Positions 8,344 to 17,666 of a stretch of 64,000 nucleotides of DNA are shown piece after piece. The first letter of the stretch is position 1. The number at the start of each line of letters is the position of its first letter. The stretch is from CAWFLT01 sp963816795 (GTDB lineage: Bacteria; Acidobacteriota; Vicinamibacteria; Vicinamibacterales; SCN-69-37). Below the pieces are notes generated by a model. It was not told the origin of the DNA. It saw only the letters and a list, made by a program, of their open reading frames with translations, and ran no database searches. The stretch covers positions 1-64,000 of the forward strand of contig CAWFLT010000006.1 in the NCBI GenBank assembly GCA_963816795.1, given 5' to 3'. Made by a program: the position numbers and the translations under genes.

Positions 8344-9171
8344 CTATCGGCCCAGGGCCTTGGACAATGGCATCAGGACCAGCAGCCCGACGATGGCGAC
8401 GACGATGATCATGACGACCACTTTCGGGTCGCTAAAACTCTGACCGCCCACCACGAGCGCGGCGGCAATGTTGCGTTGCGCAGTGCCCAGGGCCAGGACC
8501 CGCCGCGTGTCCATGCCTGGTCCGCCGAGCAACCACCCTACGCCAAAGCCCACTGCAAGGAAGAGAAGAGCGGCGAGGATGCCGCGCGTGCCGAACACGG
8601 CGAGCACGTTGTTGATGTTCGTCGCGGTGATCAGCACGATCAGCAGAATGAGGCTCAGGTTGGAGACCCGATCGAGCACGGGTTTTGTGCGCGCGGCGGC
8701 AGGCGCGAACCGGGCTCTTACAACCAGCGCACCAGCCAGCGGAAGCAACATGAGCAGAAACAATGACCGGGCAATCTGCGCCGGGTTGACCGAAACGCCC
8801 GGCAGCAAGAGCGGCAGGACGAGCGGCAGATAGCCTACCGTGACGACCATCAATAGCACCATCAAGCCCACCCCGAAGGCCAGGTTGCCCTTGGCGATCT
8901 GGGCCAGTTTCGGCAGGAACGGTGCTCCGGCTGCCGTACCCAGGAGCAGCAGACCGACGCCGAGCGGTTGGTCGAGCCGCAAGAGGGCTGCGAGACCAAC
9001 GGCGGCAAGCGGCATCAACACAAAATTTGCCAGCAGGGATAGCACCACCAGCCGGGCATTGCGAAGCGGGGTGATGATTTCACTGACCGTGAGACCCAAA
9101 CCCGTCGCCAGCATGCTGGAGAGTACAAAGACCAGCGTGGCGATCGAGATTGTTGTCTGTATCAGCTCCAT
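8344..9171 (-). CDS. BASS-family (bile acid:sodium symporter-like) transporter
   Basis: 275 residues, about 8-10 membrane helices. Features of the SBF/BASS fold are visible: TGLGLTVSEI near residue 23, the LGTAAGAPFLPKLA block near 77, and LALGTAQRNIAAALVVGGQ near 227, which corresponds to the conserved ARNxG(I/L)A region. BASS members import organic anions such as pantoate, pyruvate, ketoacids or sterol acids with sodium. In this row it would bring the small substrate of the module across the inner membrane; the substrate cannot be deduced. Intact frame. Confidence 0.8.
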   Translation of the reverse strand: MELIQTTISIATLVFVLSSMLATGLGLTVSEIITPLRNARLVVLSLLANFVLMPLAAVGLAALLRLDQPLGVGLLLLGTAAGAPFLPKLAQIAKGNLAFGVGLMVLLMVVTVGYLPLVLPLLLPGVSVNPAQIARSLFLLMLLPLAGALVVRARFAPAAARTKPVLDRVSNLSLILLIVLITATNINNVLAVFGTRGILAALLFLAVGFGVGWLLGGPGMDTRRVLALGTAQRNIAAALVVGGQSFSDPKVVVMIIVVAIVGLLVLMPLSKALGR

Positions 9172-9191
9172 AAGCGTTTACCGGTGAAGTC

Positions 9192-10685
9192 CTAGAAGGT
9201 CCACGCGAACTGGGTATGGAAACCGAATCCTTTGTTGGACAGGTTGGTTACTTCCTTGTACTCGGTTTGACGGTAGGTCACCTCGAACGCGATGCGGAAT
9301 GTCTTGTCCAGATCCCAGAGCAGATTGCTGTAGAACGTGCTGTTGTAGGTCCGCCCGAAGAGGGTATTGGGGATGGCCGTCATGTCGTCGTCGTCGGGAT
9401 CGTCGACTCCGTAACCGGTGTGACTGTGCAGCATTGGCGTCAGGTAGACGAATCCCTCGACAAAGCCGCCCGTGGAGCGGATCGCCTTCCAGGTCACGGC
9501 ATCGAGTGATTGGAGGATGGCGGCATTGTAGTTGCCAAGTCCCTGCGCAGTGTACACTTCACCCTTGAATCCGAAGCGGCTTGCCAAGTTCACTCGAAAG
9601 TCGACGGCGGCTCCCCACACGTCAGAAACAACCCGTCGCGGAGGGTCCTCTGGAGGGGCGGTCCTGCGAAGCTGGCCTACCAGGCCTGAGAAACCGAACT
9701 CCACGGGACGCTGCGTCAGCAGGCCGATGGGCGCCGGCTTTCCCAAACCAAAACCAATGCGTCCTTCAACGTTCGGCCAACCGTTATCCTCGTCCAGAAT
9801 GATGTCCGGAGTGACGGCGGTATTGAGCGGCTCGCTGACCGCCCCCTGCAAAGTCAATTGGGAGTCGCTGCCAACGTCGAAGAAACGCTCCACCCGGATT
9901 TGGCCGCGGATGCAGTTACCGGGACTGCCCGAGCCACCCAAGTAGGAAAAGGGCAGCATCGTCGGCAGGCCCGGAGCGAAGACGATCGAATTGCAGACCC
10001 GCGGCGAACCTCCACTGATCGTTGAACAACTCGCCGTACGATGCCTGCAGCAGAAACCCATTACGGTCTGCCACGACGGTGGGGTCGAAAAACACCGCCG
10101 ATATCCTCCCCGCCGGACTGGAAGTTCCCGATCTTGGGTCCGGTGAAGAGAACGCCCAGCAGCGACTGCCGAGCGTTGATATCAAAGGTGTGGTTCGTAA
10201 ATCCGCCGGCAAACTTCGGAACCACAAAAAACGGAACACCTGGCGCCTGGGGACGCTCCCGGTTGTAAATGGCGTCCAGCTTGACCACCCCGAAAATTTC
10301 GATCTTGATGTTCTCTCTCGAGGTCGACCTGAAGGGCCCCAGCACTGTCGGCGGTGTTGGTCGCGGCCGCCGAGGTTGTGACCGAGTTCAAGGCACACAA
10401 ACAGCCCTTCATGATCCGACCCGTGGCGATGTTGATGTCGCCGTTGTTCCCCACCAGGAACTTCGAGAGGCTGTTTGCGTCGAACAGCCTCGTCGTGCCG
10501 ACGCCAACTTTGCCGAGAATCTCGTGCGCGGGGGCCTCTGACGATGAGGCTGCATTCTGATGCGCATCTGATATGGGCACGCCGCCGGTCGACTGGCCGC
10601 GCGCCGGCGCCGCCGCGACCGCAAGGACGCAGACCGACAAGATGGACACTCGAGCGAAGAGCACATTCATGGCTGACGGCTTCAT
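9192..10685 (-). CDS. DcaP-like outer-membrane porin (frameshifted)
   Basis: Signal peptide from ATG 10685 (hydrophobic to PARGQS). After a coiled, residue-rich N-terminal stretch comes the beta-barrel with IKIEIFGVVKLDAIYNRERP (near 10300), FDINARQSLLGVLFTGP and GKVYT-like strands, ending with FGFHTQFAWTF. The GxxKLDAIYD start and Arg-rich strand pattern resemble DcaP, a trimeric channel for dicarboxylates and other organic acids; a generic porin is the alternative. At least four frame changes (near 10310, 10270, 10100 and 9960). Total about 495 residues. It fits as the outer-membrane entry for the substrate of the island module. Confidence 0.7.
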
Positions 10686-10693
10686 CGCTCAAT

Positions 10694-11326
10694 CTATGAC
10701 CGTACGGGATCAGACTGCTTGAGATAGCGGATGTTGAAGGCGACCGTGACCCGGTCCGTCGAATCCCCGTTCGGCTGCACCCAGTGCGTCAGATAGGACG
10801 GGAACACCAGAAGATTTCCCGGTTTCGGGTTGATGATGAACTTGCGATTGAAGCAGGCGGCGCCTTCGATCGTGTAGGCGTTGGCGTTGACGCGCGGGTC
10901 GAGGAACTCGATCGCGCCGCTCTGTCCCTCCGGCGGCACGCTGGCATAGTAGACGCCGGATAACGCGAACCCTGAGTGATCATGCGGCGCGTTGAAAGCG
11001 CCAGGCGGGTTGACGTTGATCCAGCCCTGGCAGAGCGCGCGGTTCGCGGCGAAATCGAAATGGGGCGAGAGCAATCGGGTGGTCTCCTGCACCGCCTCCA
11101 GGATGTGCGCGCGTAACGCCGCGCATCCGGCCTCGGTGCGACCGAAGAAATCGTCCTCGGAGTGCCAGCCCTCGCGATTACTTCTGGTCACTCCGGGCGA
11201 ACGCGCGCGCATCGCCTGCCCCTCCTCGACCAGCTGCCGATTGAGGACTTCGCAATCCTGGACTTGGAAGAGCATCATCGGCGAGGCGAACGCCGGCTCC
11301 ACTTGGGTCAACGTGATCGTGCTCAT
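10694..11326 (-). CDS. 2OG-Fe(II) oxygenase, TIGR02466-like
   Basis: About 210 residues. The facial triad is visible as H-x-D/H in APHDHSGFALSGVYY and a distal His in FPSYLTHWVQPN, with the 2-oxoglutarate-binding Arg in STDRVTVAFN. This layout is typical of the putative 2OG-Fe(II) oxygenase family TIGR02466. Such enzymes hydroxylate a substrate using 2-oxoglutarate, O2 and Fe(II). I choose ATG 11326 because family similarity begins at STITLTQVEPAF; the frame is open up to 11383. The adjacent hydro-lyase raises the idea that it hydroxylates a compound the hydro-lyase then dehydrates (inference). Confidence 0.78.
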   Translation of the reverse strand: MSTITLTQVEPAFASPMMLFQVQDCEVLNRQLVEEGQAMRARSPGVTRSNREGWHSEDDFFGRTEAGCAALRAHILEAVQETTRLLSPHFDFAANRALCQGWINVNPPGAFNAPHDHSGFALSGVYYASVPPEGQSGAIEFLDPRVNANAYTIEGAACFNRKFIINPKPGNLLVFPSYLTHWVQPNGDSTDRVTVAFNIRYLKQSDPVRS

Positions 11327-11410
11327 GAACGTTCGCCGTGCTCCTGCGAGGATGCCAGCCGCATTCGCTGCAACGGCCGGCATCTTCGCAGCGCACAGAA
11401 CGACGGTTGC

Positions 11411-12875
11411 TCAATCCACGAAGGGCTGGCTGTAGAGCGGGCGCTCCTTTTCGCTGGCCAGCCGCTCCTTCCGTGGCTTGGCAAAGTAATCCCAGCGCGC
11501 GCTCGGCGTGAACACGCCGGTCACCGCCGCGTTGACGAGGGCCGGCGGGTTCCCGAAGATCCAGGCCATGCCGAAGCCGCCGCCAAGCTTCACGTACTTG
11601 AAGCTGTCCGTGGCGATGGTGATGCCCTGCGGGTAGTGCCGGACCGGGTTCATGCACATGCAGGTCTGGTGGAAGATCTTGCCGCCGGCCTCCTCGATGA
11701 TCTGGGCGTCTCCGTAGTGGTGAGCCATGTGGTAGTTGGCTGTGTCGGTCTGCACCCACAGCATCACCCCCGGCTTCACCTTCTTGCCCTTCACCAGGCG
11801 GGCGACCTCGCGGACCTCTTCAAAGGTCGCGACCGGACAACCGAAGATGACGATGTCCACCGGTTTCGCTCTCTCGGGGCCGGGCGCCGGCGCGATGTTA
11901 TTGATATGGCGGAACATCTCGACGACATCGTCCATGGTGACCGTGAACCGCTCGGGGTTCTTCGGCATCTTGCCCTTGAAGGCGGCCTCCAGCGTCGGGG
12001 ACTCCGGCGTATAACCCATCAGGTGCATGATCGGGTCGTTCATGCCGGGGGAGCAGGCGGAGACGATCTGCTTGGTCGCCGTCGGCCCCATCTTCTTGGG
12101 CAGGTTGAGCACGGCCATGATCCGGTTCTCCGCCTTTTCGGCGAGGCAGGCGCCCAGGGCCGCCCAGTCCCCGGCGCCCTGCATGTTGTCCCGGGTCTCG
12201 TCATCCAGCTCGACGATGCATTTGGCCGCCCGATTTTCGTCGAGGTGGGTACCGTACTTGGGCAGGCAGCCGGTGTAGGCGGCGTAGACCGTGTTGATGG
12301 GCGATTCCCGATTGGTGCGGGCGCCGATGACGGTGTTGATGTAGGCGGCGCAGCTCGATTCGGAGCTGGCGCAGTACTCTCCCATCTTGGGGATGCACGT
12401 GTTGACTTGCGGTTGGCACGACATCCAATTGAGCCAGCCATGCTCCGCCAGCTTGTCGTAGCCCGCCTTGAGGCCTGTCAACCATTTCCTGGTCGACCTT
12501 GAAGCTGCCCTTGCCCGGAAGCTCGAAGTTCCAGGGATAGCCCTTCTCTTCGACCTTGTCGAACTGCGCCAGGTACGGATCGTTGCCGCACTGGGTGCCC
12601 GTGTCGTCCGCGACATGGGCGTCCTTCATCGCGAAGATCGGATCGTAGAGCGGGCTGTGTCCCAGGTCGTACATCTCGAGTTTCTTCTTCGTCTCGGGAT
12701 TCTGGCGATCGTTCGAGTAAATGGGACAGCAGTTGAGGACGAGGACGAGATCCACCATTTCCTTGGCCTCGATCGCTTCGCCGAAGTCCACCAGCTTCTC
12801 CATGCAGAACTTCTTGGTGTCGCCACGCTTGCCGTCGAGCATCTCTTGTTGGTGTGTCGTGAGTTTCATGGCCAT
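11411..12875 (-). CDS. Aconitase X large (catalytic) subunit, divergent (one frameshift)
   Basis: AcnX/DUF521 catalytic subunit. Recognisable blocks: SSESSCAAYINTVIGARTNR near 12340, YGTHLDENRAA near 12240, the DIVIFGCP strand and HQTCMCMNP near 11660, and ATDSFKYVKLGGGF near 11600. Bacterial AcnX proteins include the cis-3-hydroxy-L-proline dehydratase; archaeal ones act on phosphomevalonate. The first ~150 residues (CCPIYSNDRQNPETKKKLEM and following) differ from the canonical family and make the protein ~488 aa, longer than the usual ~410. Seven or more Cys residues near the active-site blocks are candidate metal ligands. A frame change at about 12480 joins the halves. GAAGGAAG site before ATG 12875. 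Confidence 0.82.
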
Positions 12876-12905
12876 GGTGATCTTCCTTCGATGGATTGGA
12901 ACGGA

Positions 12906-13343
12906 CTACTGCTTGCGCGTGATCGTGACCGTGGCCTTCTGGCCTACCTTCGGCGCGTCGATTTCCACCCAGTCGCCGGTCTTGATGGTCGCGATCGGGT
13001 CCTGGTCCAAGGCATCGATGGCGGGGATTCCACCGGCAATGGCTCCACTGATGTCGATATCGTGGACTTTCTGGCAGATGATGGCGGCAGGGCCGTGATG
13101 TGACTGCGTACACTTGTAGTACAGGCTGATGGCGCCGGTGGTGGAGCCCATCACCGTGGGATAGACCACGACCTTGCCAATGATGCTTTTGCCCTGGAGG
13201 TCGGCCCCGGGCACCAGGACGATGCCGTCCTCGTTGCCGACGTGGTTGAACGCCCACCCCATTCGTTGGCGGTTCACCGCCGCTTCGCCGGCGGCCTTTC
13301 CTTTCGACCGGGCGATGCCGGTCAACACGATCTTTTGTTCCAT
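12906..13343 (-). CDS. Aconitase X small (swivel) subunit
   Basis: 145 residues, DUF126. The conserved PTVMGSTTGAISLYY block (residues ~61-76) corresponds to the swivel-domain loop that carries the catalytic Ser in AcnX, and DISGAIAGGIPAIDAL plus TGDWVEID close the domain. It pairs with the large subunit 30 bp downstream to form the split hydro-lyase. Intact frame. It lies directly downstream of the two response regulators, 65 bp from the second. Confidence 0.85.
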   Translation of the reverse strand: MEQKIVLTGIARSKGKAAGEAAVNRQRMGWAFNHVGNEDGIVLVPGADLQGKSIIGKVVVYPTVMGSTTGAISLYYKCTQSHHGPAAIICQKVHDIDISGAIAGGIPAIDALDQDPIATIKTGDWVEIDAPKVGQKATVTITRKQ

Positions 13344-13408
13344 GACATGCTCCTGTTAGGTCTCGCCGCCTAGCTTCGCGTCCTTTGATGCTTGGTAACT
13401 GGTTAGCT

Positions 13409-13792
13409 TTAGCCGTCGCCCCCTGCACTCACGCACCTGCGGATCACGTCGAGGACGTCGGCACCAGAATCGGTCTTTCGGAAGTACGCGGCGGCACCCG
13501 GTACCTGTGCCCTCGCGCGGGCGTTGAGATGCTCGTGAGCGGTGATGAAAATGAACGGCGTTGAACACCCCTTTGCCAAGAGGTGCTCGGCGAGCTCGAT
13601 GCCCGACATGCCGCCGAGCTCGATGTCGAGGACCAGACAGTCGAACTGCGGATGCTTCGTGTCCGCGAGCAACGCCTCCGCCGAGGCATACGTAATCGGT
13701 TGAAAGCCCGCCGCCCGCAGGAGCCGGCCGAATGATCGGCACAGCTCTTCGTCGTCATCGACGACGGCGACGTAAATGGGTGGTGTAGGCAC
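13409..13792 (-). CDS. Single-domain response regulator (receiver only)
   Basis: 127 residues, complete CheY-like receiver: acidic pair VVDDDEE (residues 10-16), phosphoacceptor Asp56 in LVLDIELGGMSG, Thr/Ser switch in FITAHE, and Lys106 in YFRKTDS. No output domain. It lies 44 bp downstream of the FixJ-like regulator and upstream of the AcnX genes, so it may be a phosphate sink or a competing target of the same kinase. Confidence 0.85.
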   Translation of the reverse strand: MPTPPIYVAVVDDDEELCRSFGRLLRAAGFQPITYASAEALLADTKHPQFDCLVLDIELGGMSGIELAEHLLAKGCSTPFIFITAHEHLNARARAQVPGAAAYFRKTDSGADVLDVIRRCVSAGGDG

Positions 13793-13836
13793 ATCGGGCC
13801 CGGATGTGCACCTTAAGCCCGAGTGGCTTCTGCCGG

Positions 13837-14484
13837 CTACAGCCCTTTGGGGAAGGTCGATGGCGGGGCCGCGAAGATGCCGCCCTCGAGCGACAGCTGC
13901 GTGAGTTCCGCGACCGACTGCACGCCCAGTTTCGTCGTCACCGCTGTGCGATGCAGCTTCACGGTCCGCTCATGGATGCCAAGATCGGCGGCGATCTGTT
14001 TGTTGAGCCGGCCCCGCACGACATGAGACAGTACTTCGAGCTCCCGCGCGGTGAGCGTGTCGAAGCGCGCGCGCAACTCGCGCAGACGGGCCCGCTCTGC
14101 GCGGTCGCGTGCATCGCGCGCGAGAGCGCGCTTCACCGCGTCGAGCAGGTGTTCCTTCGGTGCACGCTTTTCCAGAAAATCCACCGCGCCCTCACGCATC
14201 GCACGCACGCTCGACGGAATGTCACCGTGGCCCGTGAGGAAGAGGATCGGCAGCGGGTTGCGAGTCCGCGCGAGCGCGGCTTGCAGATCGAGTCCGTTCA
14301 TTCCTGGCATCTGCAAATCGGCCAGGACACAGCCCGGCGCGTCCGCATCGCACGCGGCGAGCAGGTCGCTCGCTGACGAAAACGTCTTGACCGCGAACCC
14401 GCTGGCCCGCAGCAGCCGCGAGATCGCCGCCAGGAATGACTCGTCGTCATCCACGATCTGAATCGTGGGCTCGGGGACGCTCAT
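13837..14484 (-). CDS. FixJ/NarL-type response regulator
   Basis: 215 residues. Receiver with DDDE (12-15), phosphoacceptor Asp56 in LADLQMPGMNG, Thr in LFLTGHGD and Lys106 followed by Arg instead of Pro. LuxR-type helix-turn-helix at ~140-200 (LTARELEVLSHVVRG, NKQIAADLGIHERTVKLHR). FixJ-like activators bind target promoters as phosphorylated dimers. The ATG overlaps the stop of the upstream kinase (ATGA), so kinase and regulator are translationally coupled and very likely cognate. Probable regulator of the AcnX row. Confidence 0.9.
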   Translation of the reverse strand: MSVPEPTIQIVDDDESFLAAISRLLRASGFAVKTFSSASDLLAACDADAPGCVLADLQMPGMNGLDLQAALARTRNPLPILFLTGHGDIPSSVRAMREGAVDFLEKRAPKEHLLDAVKRALARDARDRAERARLRELRARFDTLTARELEVLSHVVRGRLNKQIAADLGIHERTVKLHRTAVTTKLGVQSVAELTQLSLEGGIFAAPPSTFPKGL

Positions 14485-16799
14485 TCCGCGGCGGCCTCCT
14501 CTGCGATCGGCAGCGTGAAACGAAGCGTTGCGCCACGGCCGTGGTTATTCTCTGCCCACAGCTGCCCGCCGTGCGCCTCGACGATCGTCCGCGAGATGGG
14601 CAGGCCCATGCCCATCCCGTTGGGCTTCGTGCTGAAAAAAGGATCGAAGACGTTCGCGAGTCTATCGGCGGGGATACCGGGGCCGGTGTCGCCCACCGCG
14701 ACCTCGACAATCCGCGCCCCGTTTGGCCGCGCCGTCACCGTGACGCGCCGATCTTCCTGGTTCGCCTCGTTGACGGCATCCATGCCGTTGAGCACGAGGT
14801 TGAGCAGCACTTGTTGAAGATGCACGCGGTCGCCACGCACGGGCCGCAGATCGTCCGCAATGTCCACGTCCAGCTTCACGTGTCGTGAAACGGCATCCGC
14901 GCGCATGAGCGTCACGACGTCGCCGATGACGTCGCCCACATCCAGTCGAATGACCTCGAGCTCGTGCCGCTTGAGCAGCGCACGCATCCGGTCGATGACG
15001 GCGCCCGCACGCCGGTCGTCCTTGATGACATCGGCAAGAATCGCCCGCACCTCGTCGAGGTCCGGCGATGCACTCTGCATGAACAGCTCCGCCGCCTCGG
15101 CATTGCGCAGGATCGCGCCGAGCGGCTGATTGATCTCGTGCGCCAGTGCGGACGCGAGCTGGCCCATCATCGACACGCGGCCGACGTGCGCGACCTCCTG
15201 CCGCAAGAGTTGCGCCTCCCGTTCCGTCTTCCTGCGCTCGGTCACGTCGAGCGATACCCCGCGCACGAGAATGGGGGTGCCGGCGCCGTTGAACTGGGCG
15301 CGGCCGCGAGAGGCAATTGAGCGTATCTGGCCACCGGGCAACACCACGCGATAGTCGATTTCGTAGCGGCCGTCGCCCTCGAGCGCTCTCGCCAGTGTGC
15401 GTTGGACCGTTTCGCGGTCGTCGGGATGCACACGGCGCAGAACGCCATTCAGGTCCAGCCGCTCCGACTTCGCGAACCCGAACAAGGCGCGCCAACTGTC
15501 GGTCGCCCAAATGTCGTTCCGCGTGAGGTCCCGAACCCAGATACCGAGGTGCGCGGCCTCGGCGGCCAGGCGCAGCCGCTCCTCGCTTTCGCGTAACTCC
15601 GCCTCGCTCCTCCGGCTCTCGATCTCGGCCCTTCGGCGTGCGCGGCGCTGATACAGGAGCCCGACGATCAGCAGTGATTGGAGGGCCAGCACGCCGACGG
15701 CGCTGAGCACCGTGCTCCTGTGTTGCTGCCACAGGCTCGGATCCCGATAGCGCACGACGCTGCCCGCCGGCAACCGGCTCTCGGGGATGCCCCACCGTTG
15801 TAGTTCGCGCCAGTCGAAGACAGGATGACCCGGCGGTTGGGGCGGTACGATGACGCTGCGGGGAGGCGCACCGGCCAGGATTCGAATGGCGGCGTTGGCG
15901 GTGCTGCGACTCACGTCGTCAATGTCGATCAGCTTCCCGCCGACGATGCCAGTGCCGAGCATCACGCTGTGCATCCCGAAGATTGGCGCATTCGCCGCCG
16001 CGTGAAGGTCGGCGAGCACTCGCGCGTCCGCATACGCGCCGCCCCGCCCGTCCGTGCCCAAGGAGAGATACAAGATCGCCGAGTCGCGTGGAAGGCTCGC
16101 ACATTGGCGCAGGATTTCCGTAAGCGACAGACCGCCGGACCAGATGAAGGTCAGGCGATCCTGAAATCGCATGAACCGCGTCTGGAGCTCTCGACCCCAG
16201 AAAGTGCCGCTCTGCCCGGACCCCACCACGACGAACACCTGTTTCGTCTGAGGCAGCAACTCCAGAATCAGATCGATGACTCCAGGAAAATCGCTCGCGA
16301 CCGCGACAGCGGTCTCGTTTTCTCCAAGCGGCGCGTCACGCAGATACTGCTGATTCACCGATGCCAACAGGAGCGGTACGTCGGGAAAGAGCTGCTTTCG
16401 ATATTTGCGCGCGAACGCCGCTGCGGGGCCAGCGAGCGTGACGATGAGGTCCGGCTTGGGACGATCGGCGAAAGCCGATCGGATGTAGTCGACAATCGTT
16501 TGTTCGGGAGCGCCGACAAACCCTGTCGGGCCAACCACGATTTCAACGACATTCACGGCTTGCCCGGTCCGCCGGCCCAGGTCGACGCGGAAGTTGGCGG
16601 TTGTGTAGTCGTCCGTCATGTTGCCGCGGTCGAACGATTGCAGGAGCAGCACGTGTCGAACCGACTGAGCTTCGCTCGACTCCGCAGTGAGCATCACGCG
16701 CTTCGGCTGGGGCGGGGCCTGTGACCAAGCGACTGCCGGCGCCGCGAACAGGGCGGCGGCCACGAGCCAAGTGGAGCGACGGATCAGAGGCGCGTTCAT
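14481..16799 (-). CDS. Sensor histidine kinase with ABC-substrate-binding-like sensor and PAS domain
   Basis: 772 residues. Signal peptide 1-26, periplasmic ABC_sub_bind-like domain ~45-345 (LLLQSFDRGNMTDDYTTAN, LIVTLAGPAAAF), one membrane helix ~363-384, PAS/PAC ~410-525, HisKA with phosphoacceptor His554 in ALAHEINQPLGA, and HATPase ~655-770 with N, G1 (DTGPGIP) and G2 (GMGMGLPI) boxes. The kinase core is of the FixL/DctB kind. The periplasmic domain should bind a small ligand, tying ligand sensing to the downstream FixJ-like regulator. Start ATG 16799 chosen because a signal peptide follows; the open frame runs to 17603 with no protein-like sequence. Confidence 0.9.
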   Translation of the reverse strand: MNAPLIRRSTWLVAAALFAAPAVAWSQAPPQPKRVMLTAESSEAQSVRHVLLLQSFDRGNMTDDYTTANFRVDLGRRTGQAVNVVEIVVGPTGFVGAPEQTIVDYIRSAFADRPKPDLIVTLAGPAAAFARKYRKQLFPDVPLLLASVNQQYLRDAPLGENETAVAVASDFPGVIDLILELLPQTKQVFVVVGSGQSGTFWGRELQTRFMRFQDRLTFIWSGGLSLTEILRQCASLPRDSAILYLSLGTDGRGGAYADARVLADLHAAANAPIFGMHSVMLGTGIVGGKLIDIDDVSRSTANAAIRILAGAPPRSVIVPPQPPGHPVFDWRELQRWGIPESRLPAGSVVRYRDPSLWQQHRSTVLSAVGVLALQSLLIVGLLYQRRARRRAEIESRRSEAELRESEERLRLAAEAAHLGIWVRDLTRNDIWATDSWRALFGFAKSERLDLNGVLRRVHPDDRETVQRTLARALEGDGRYEIDYRVVLPGGQIRSIASRGRAQFNGAGTPILVRGVSLDVTERRKTEREAQLLRQEVAHVGRVSMMGQLASALAHEINQPLGAILRNAEAAELFMQSASPDLDEVRAILADVIKDDRRAGAVIDRMRALLKRHELEVIRLDVGDVIGDVVTLMRADAVSRHVKLDVDIADDLRPVRGDRVHLQQVLLNLVLNGMDAVNEANQEDRRVTVTARPNGARIVEVAVGDTGPGIPADRLANVFDPFFSTKPNGMGMGLPISRTIVEAHGGQLWAENNHGRGATLRFTLPIAEEAAAE

Positions 16800-17142
16800 G
16801 CTGGGTTGGAGTCCCGTTTCGAAGGGTGTCTCGAATTCAGGACGCCCTTGGCACTGCGTTAGTGCCGTTCGATGTGCTTCAGGGTACACCGCCGGCCCGT
16901 CAGGGGTACCTCCCGAATCCACGGCGCGACGTGGGGCCGTTTCCGAAGATCGTGACGATTCTTCGCCCAAAAACTTCGGTGGCGGCCATCGCGGCGACGG
17001 AAATGCGAGGGGCTCGTCAGGTATCGTGCCAGAGATGGCGGCGCGTCCGGCCGTCAGTTTCTCTGCGAAATTGGCGTTCAGTCTCATGAGGTCCAGCCGC
17101 GGTCCGCCGCGGCGTCTCACATGAGCTCTTGGGTTCCAGCAA

Positions 17143-17175
17143 TGTCCTGTTGTGGACGTTCTCGACAACAGGACA
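17143..17175. repeat. 11-bp perfect inverted repeat, operator-like
   Basis: TGTCCTGTTGT (17143-17153) and ACAACAGGACA (17165-17175) flank 11 nt. It lies 344 bp upstream of the kinase start. A dimeric regulator site is plausible; a hairpin is the alternative. Confidence 0.75.
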
Positions 17176-17330
17176 GACCTGAACCGCCGCATTCGTACTC
17201 TCCTGCTGGGGTCTTTCCTCGTGTCCAGAGGGCTCGACGACAGTCGCAGTGAGCTAAGCGGGCGAGCGCCCGATGGATGCGCCCGCCATTCGACTACCAC
17301 CCGTCGATTTCCTGCCGGGGGTCGCGTGAG

Positions 17331-17360
17331 GGGCCAGCGCGCTCTCCGGCACGCTGGCCC
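17331..17360. repeat. 9-bp perfect inverted repeat
   Basis: GGGCCAGCG (17331-17339) and CGCTGGCCC (17352-17360) with a 12-nt loop. No T-run follows on either strand. Confidence 0.7.
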
Positions 17361-17476
17361 GGTCGGTGGCCCCATCGATGGCCCCTCTCGCTGGCCCCGC
17401 GACGTGAAGTCCAAGGCCGATTGGCGCGGGATCGAGCCAGAAGCTGGGCGCGGCGAGAAGGCTCTCTGGGGTGGTG

Positions 17477-17567
17477 GGCGAAGGGGGAGCGACCCCACCC
17501 GGCGGCACGCGCTACGCGCCCAGCGCCGGCCCCGGACGTTGGGCCGTGGGGTCGCTCCCCCTTCGCC
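17477..17567. repeat. 21-bp perfect inverted repeat with 49-bp spacer
   Basis: The arms 17477-17497 (GGCGAAGGGGGAGCGACCCC followed by A) and 17547-17567 are exact reverse complements. This is long enough to be a recombination or replication site, or ends of a tiny inserted element. Confidence 0.8.
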
Positions 17568-17666
17568 GAGCCTAGTGCTCACGCAGAGCCGCGCACAGGC
17601 CACAACACGTGACGGGCGCGCGACCGCGAGCCATCACGCTCCGCGATTGTCCGTCCGCGCTCGGGT

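Noticed and set aside
16800..17603. N-terminal extension of the sensor kinase
   Set aside because: The signal peptide starts at ATG 16799; the upstream codons have no protein character.
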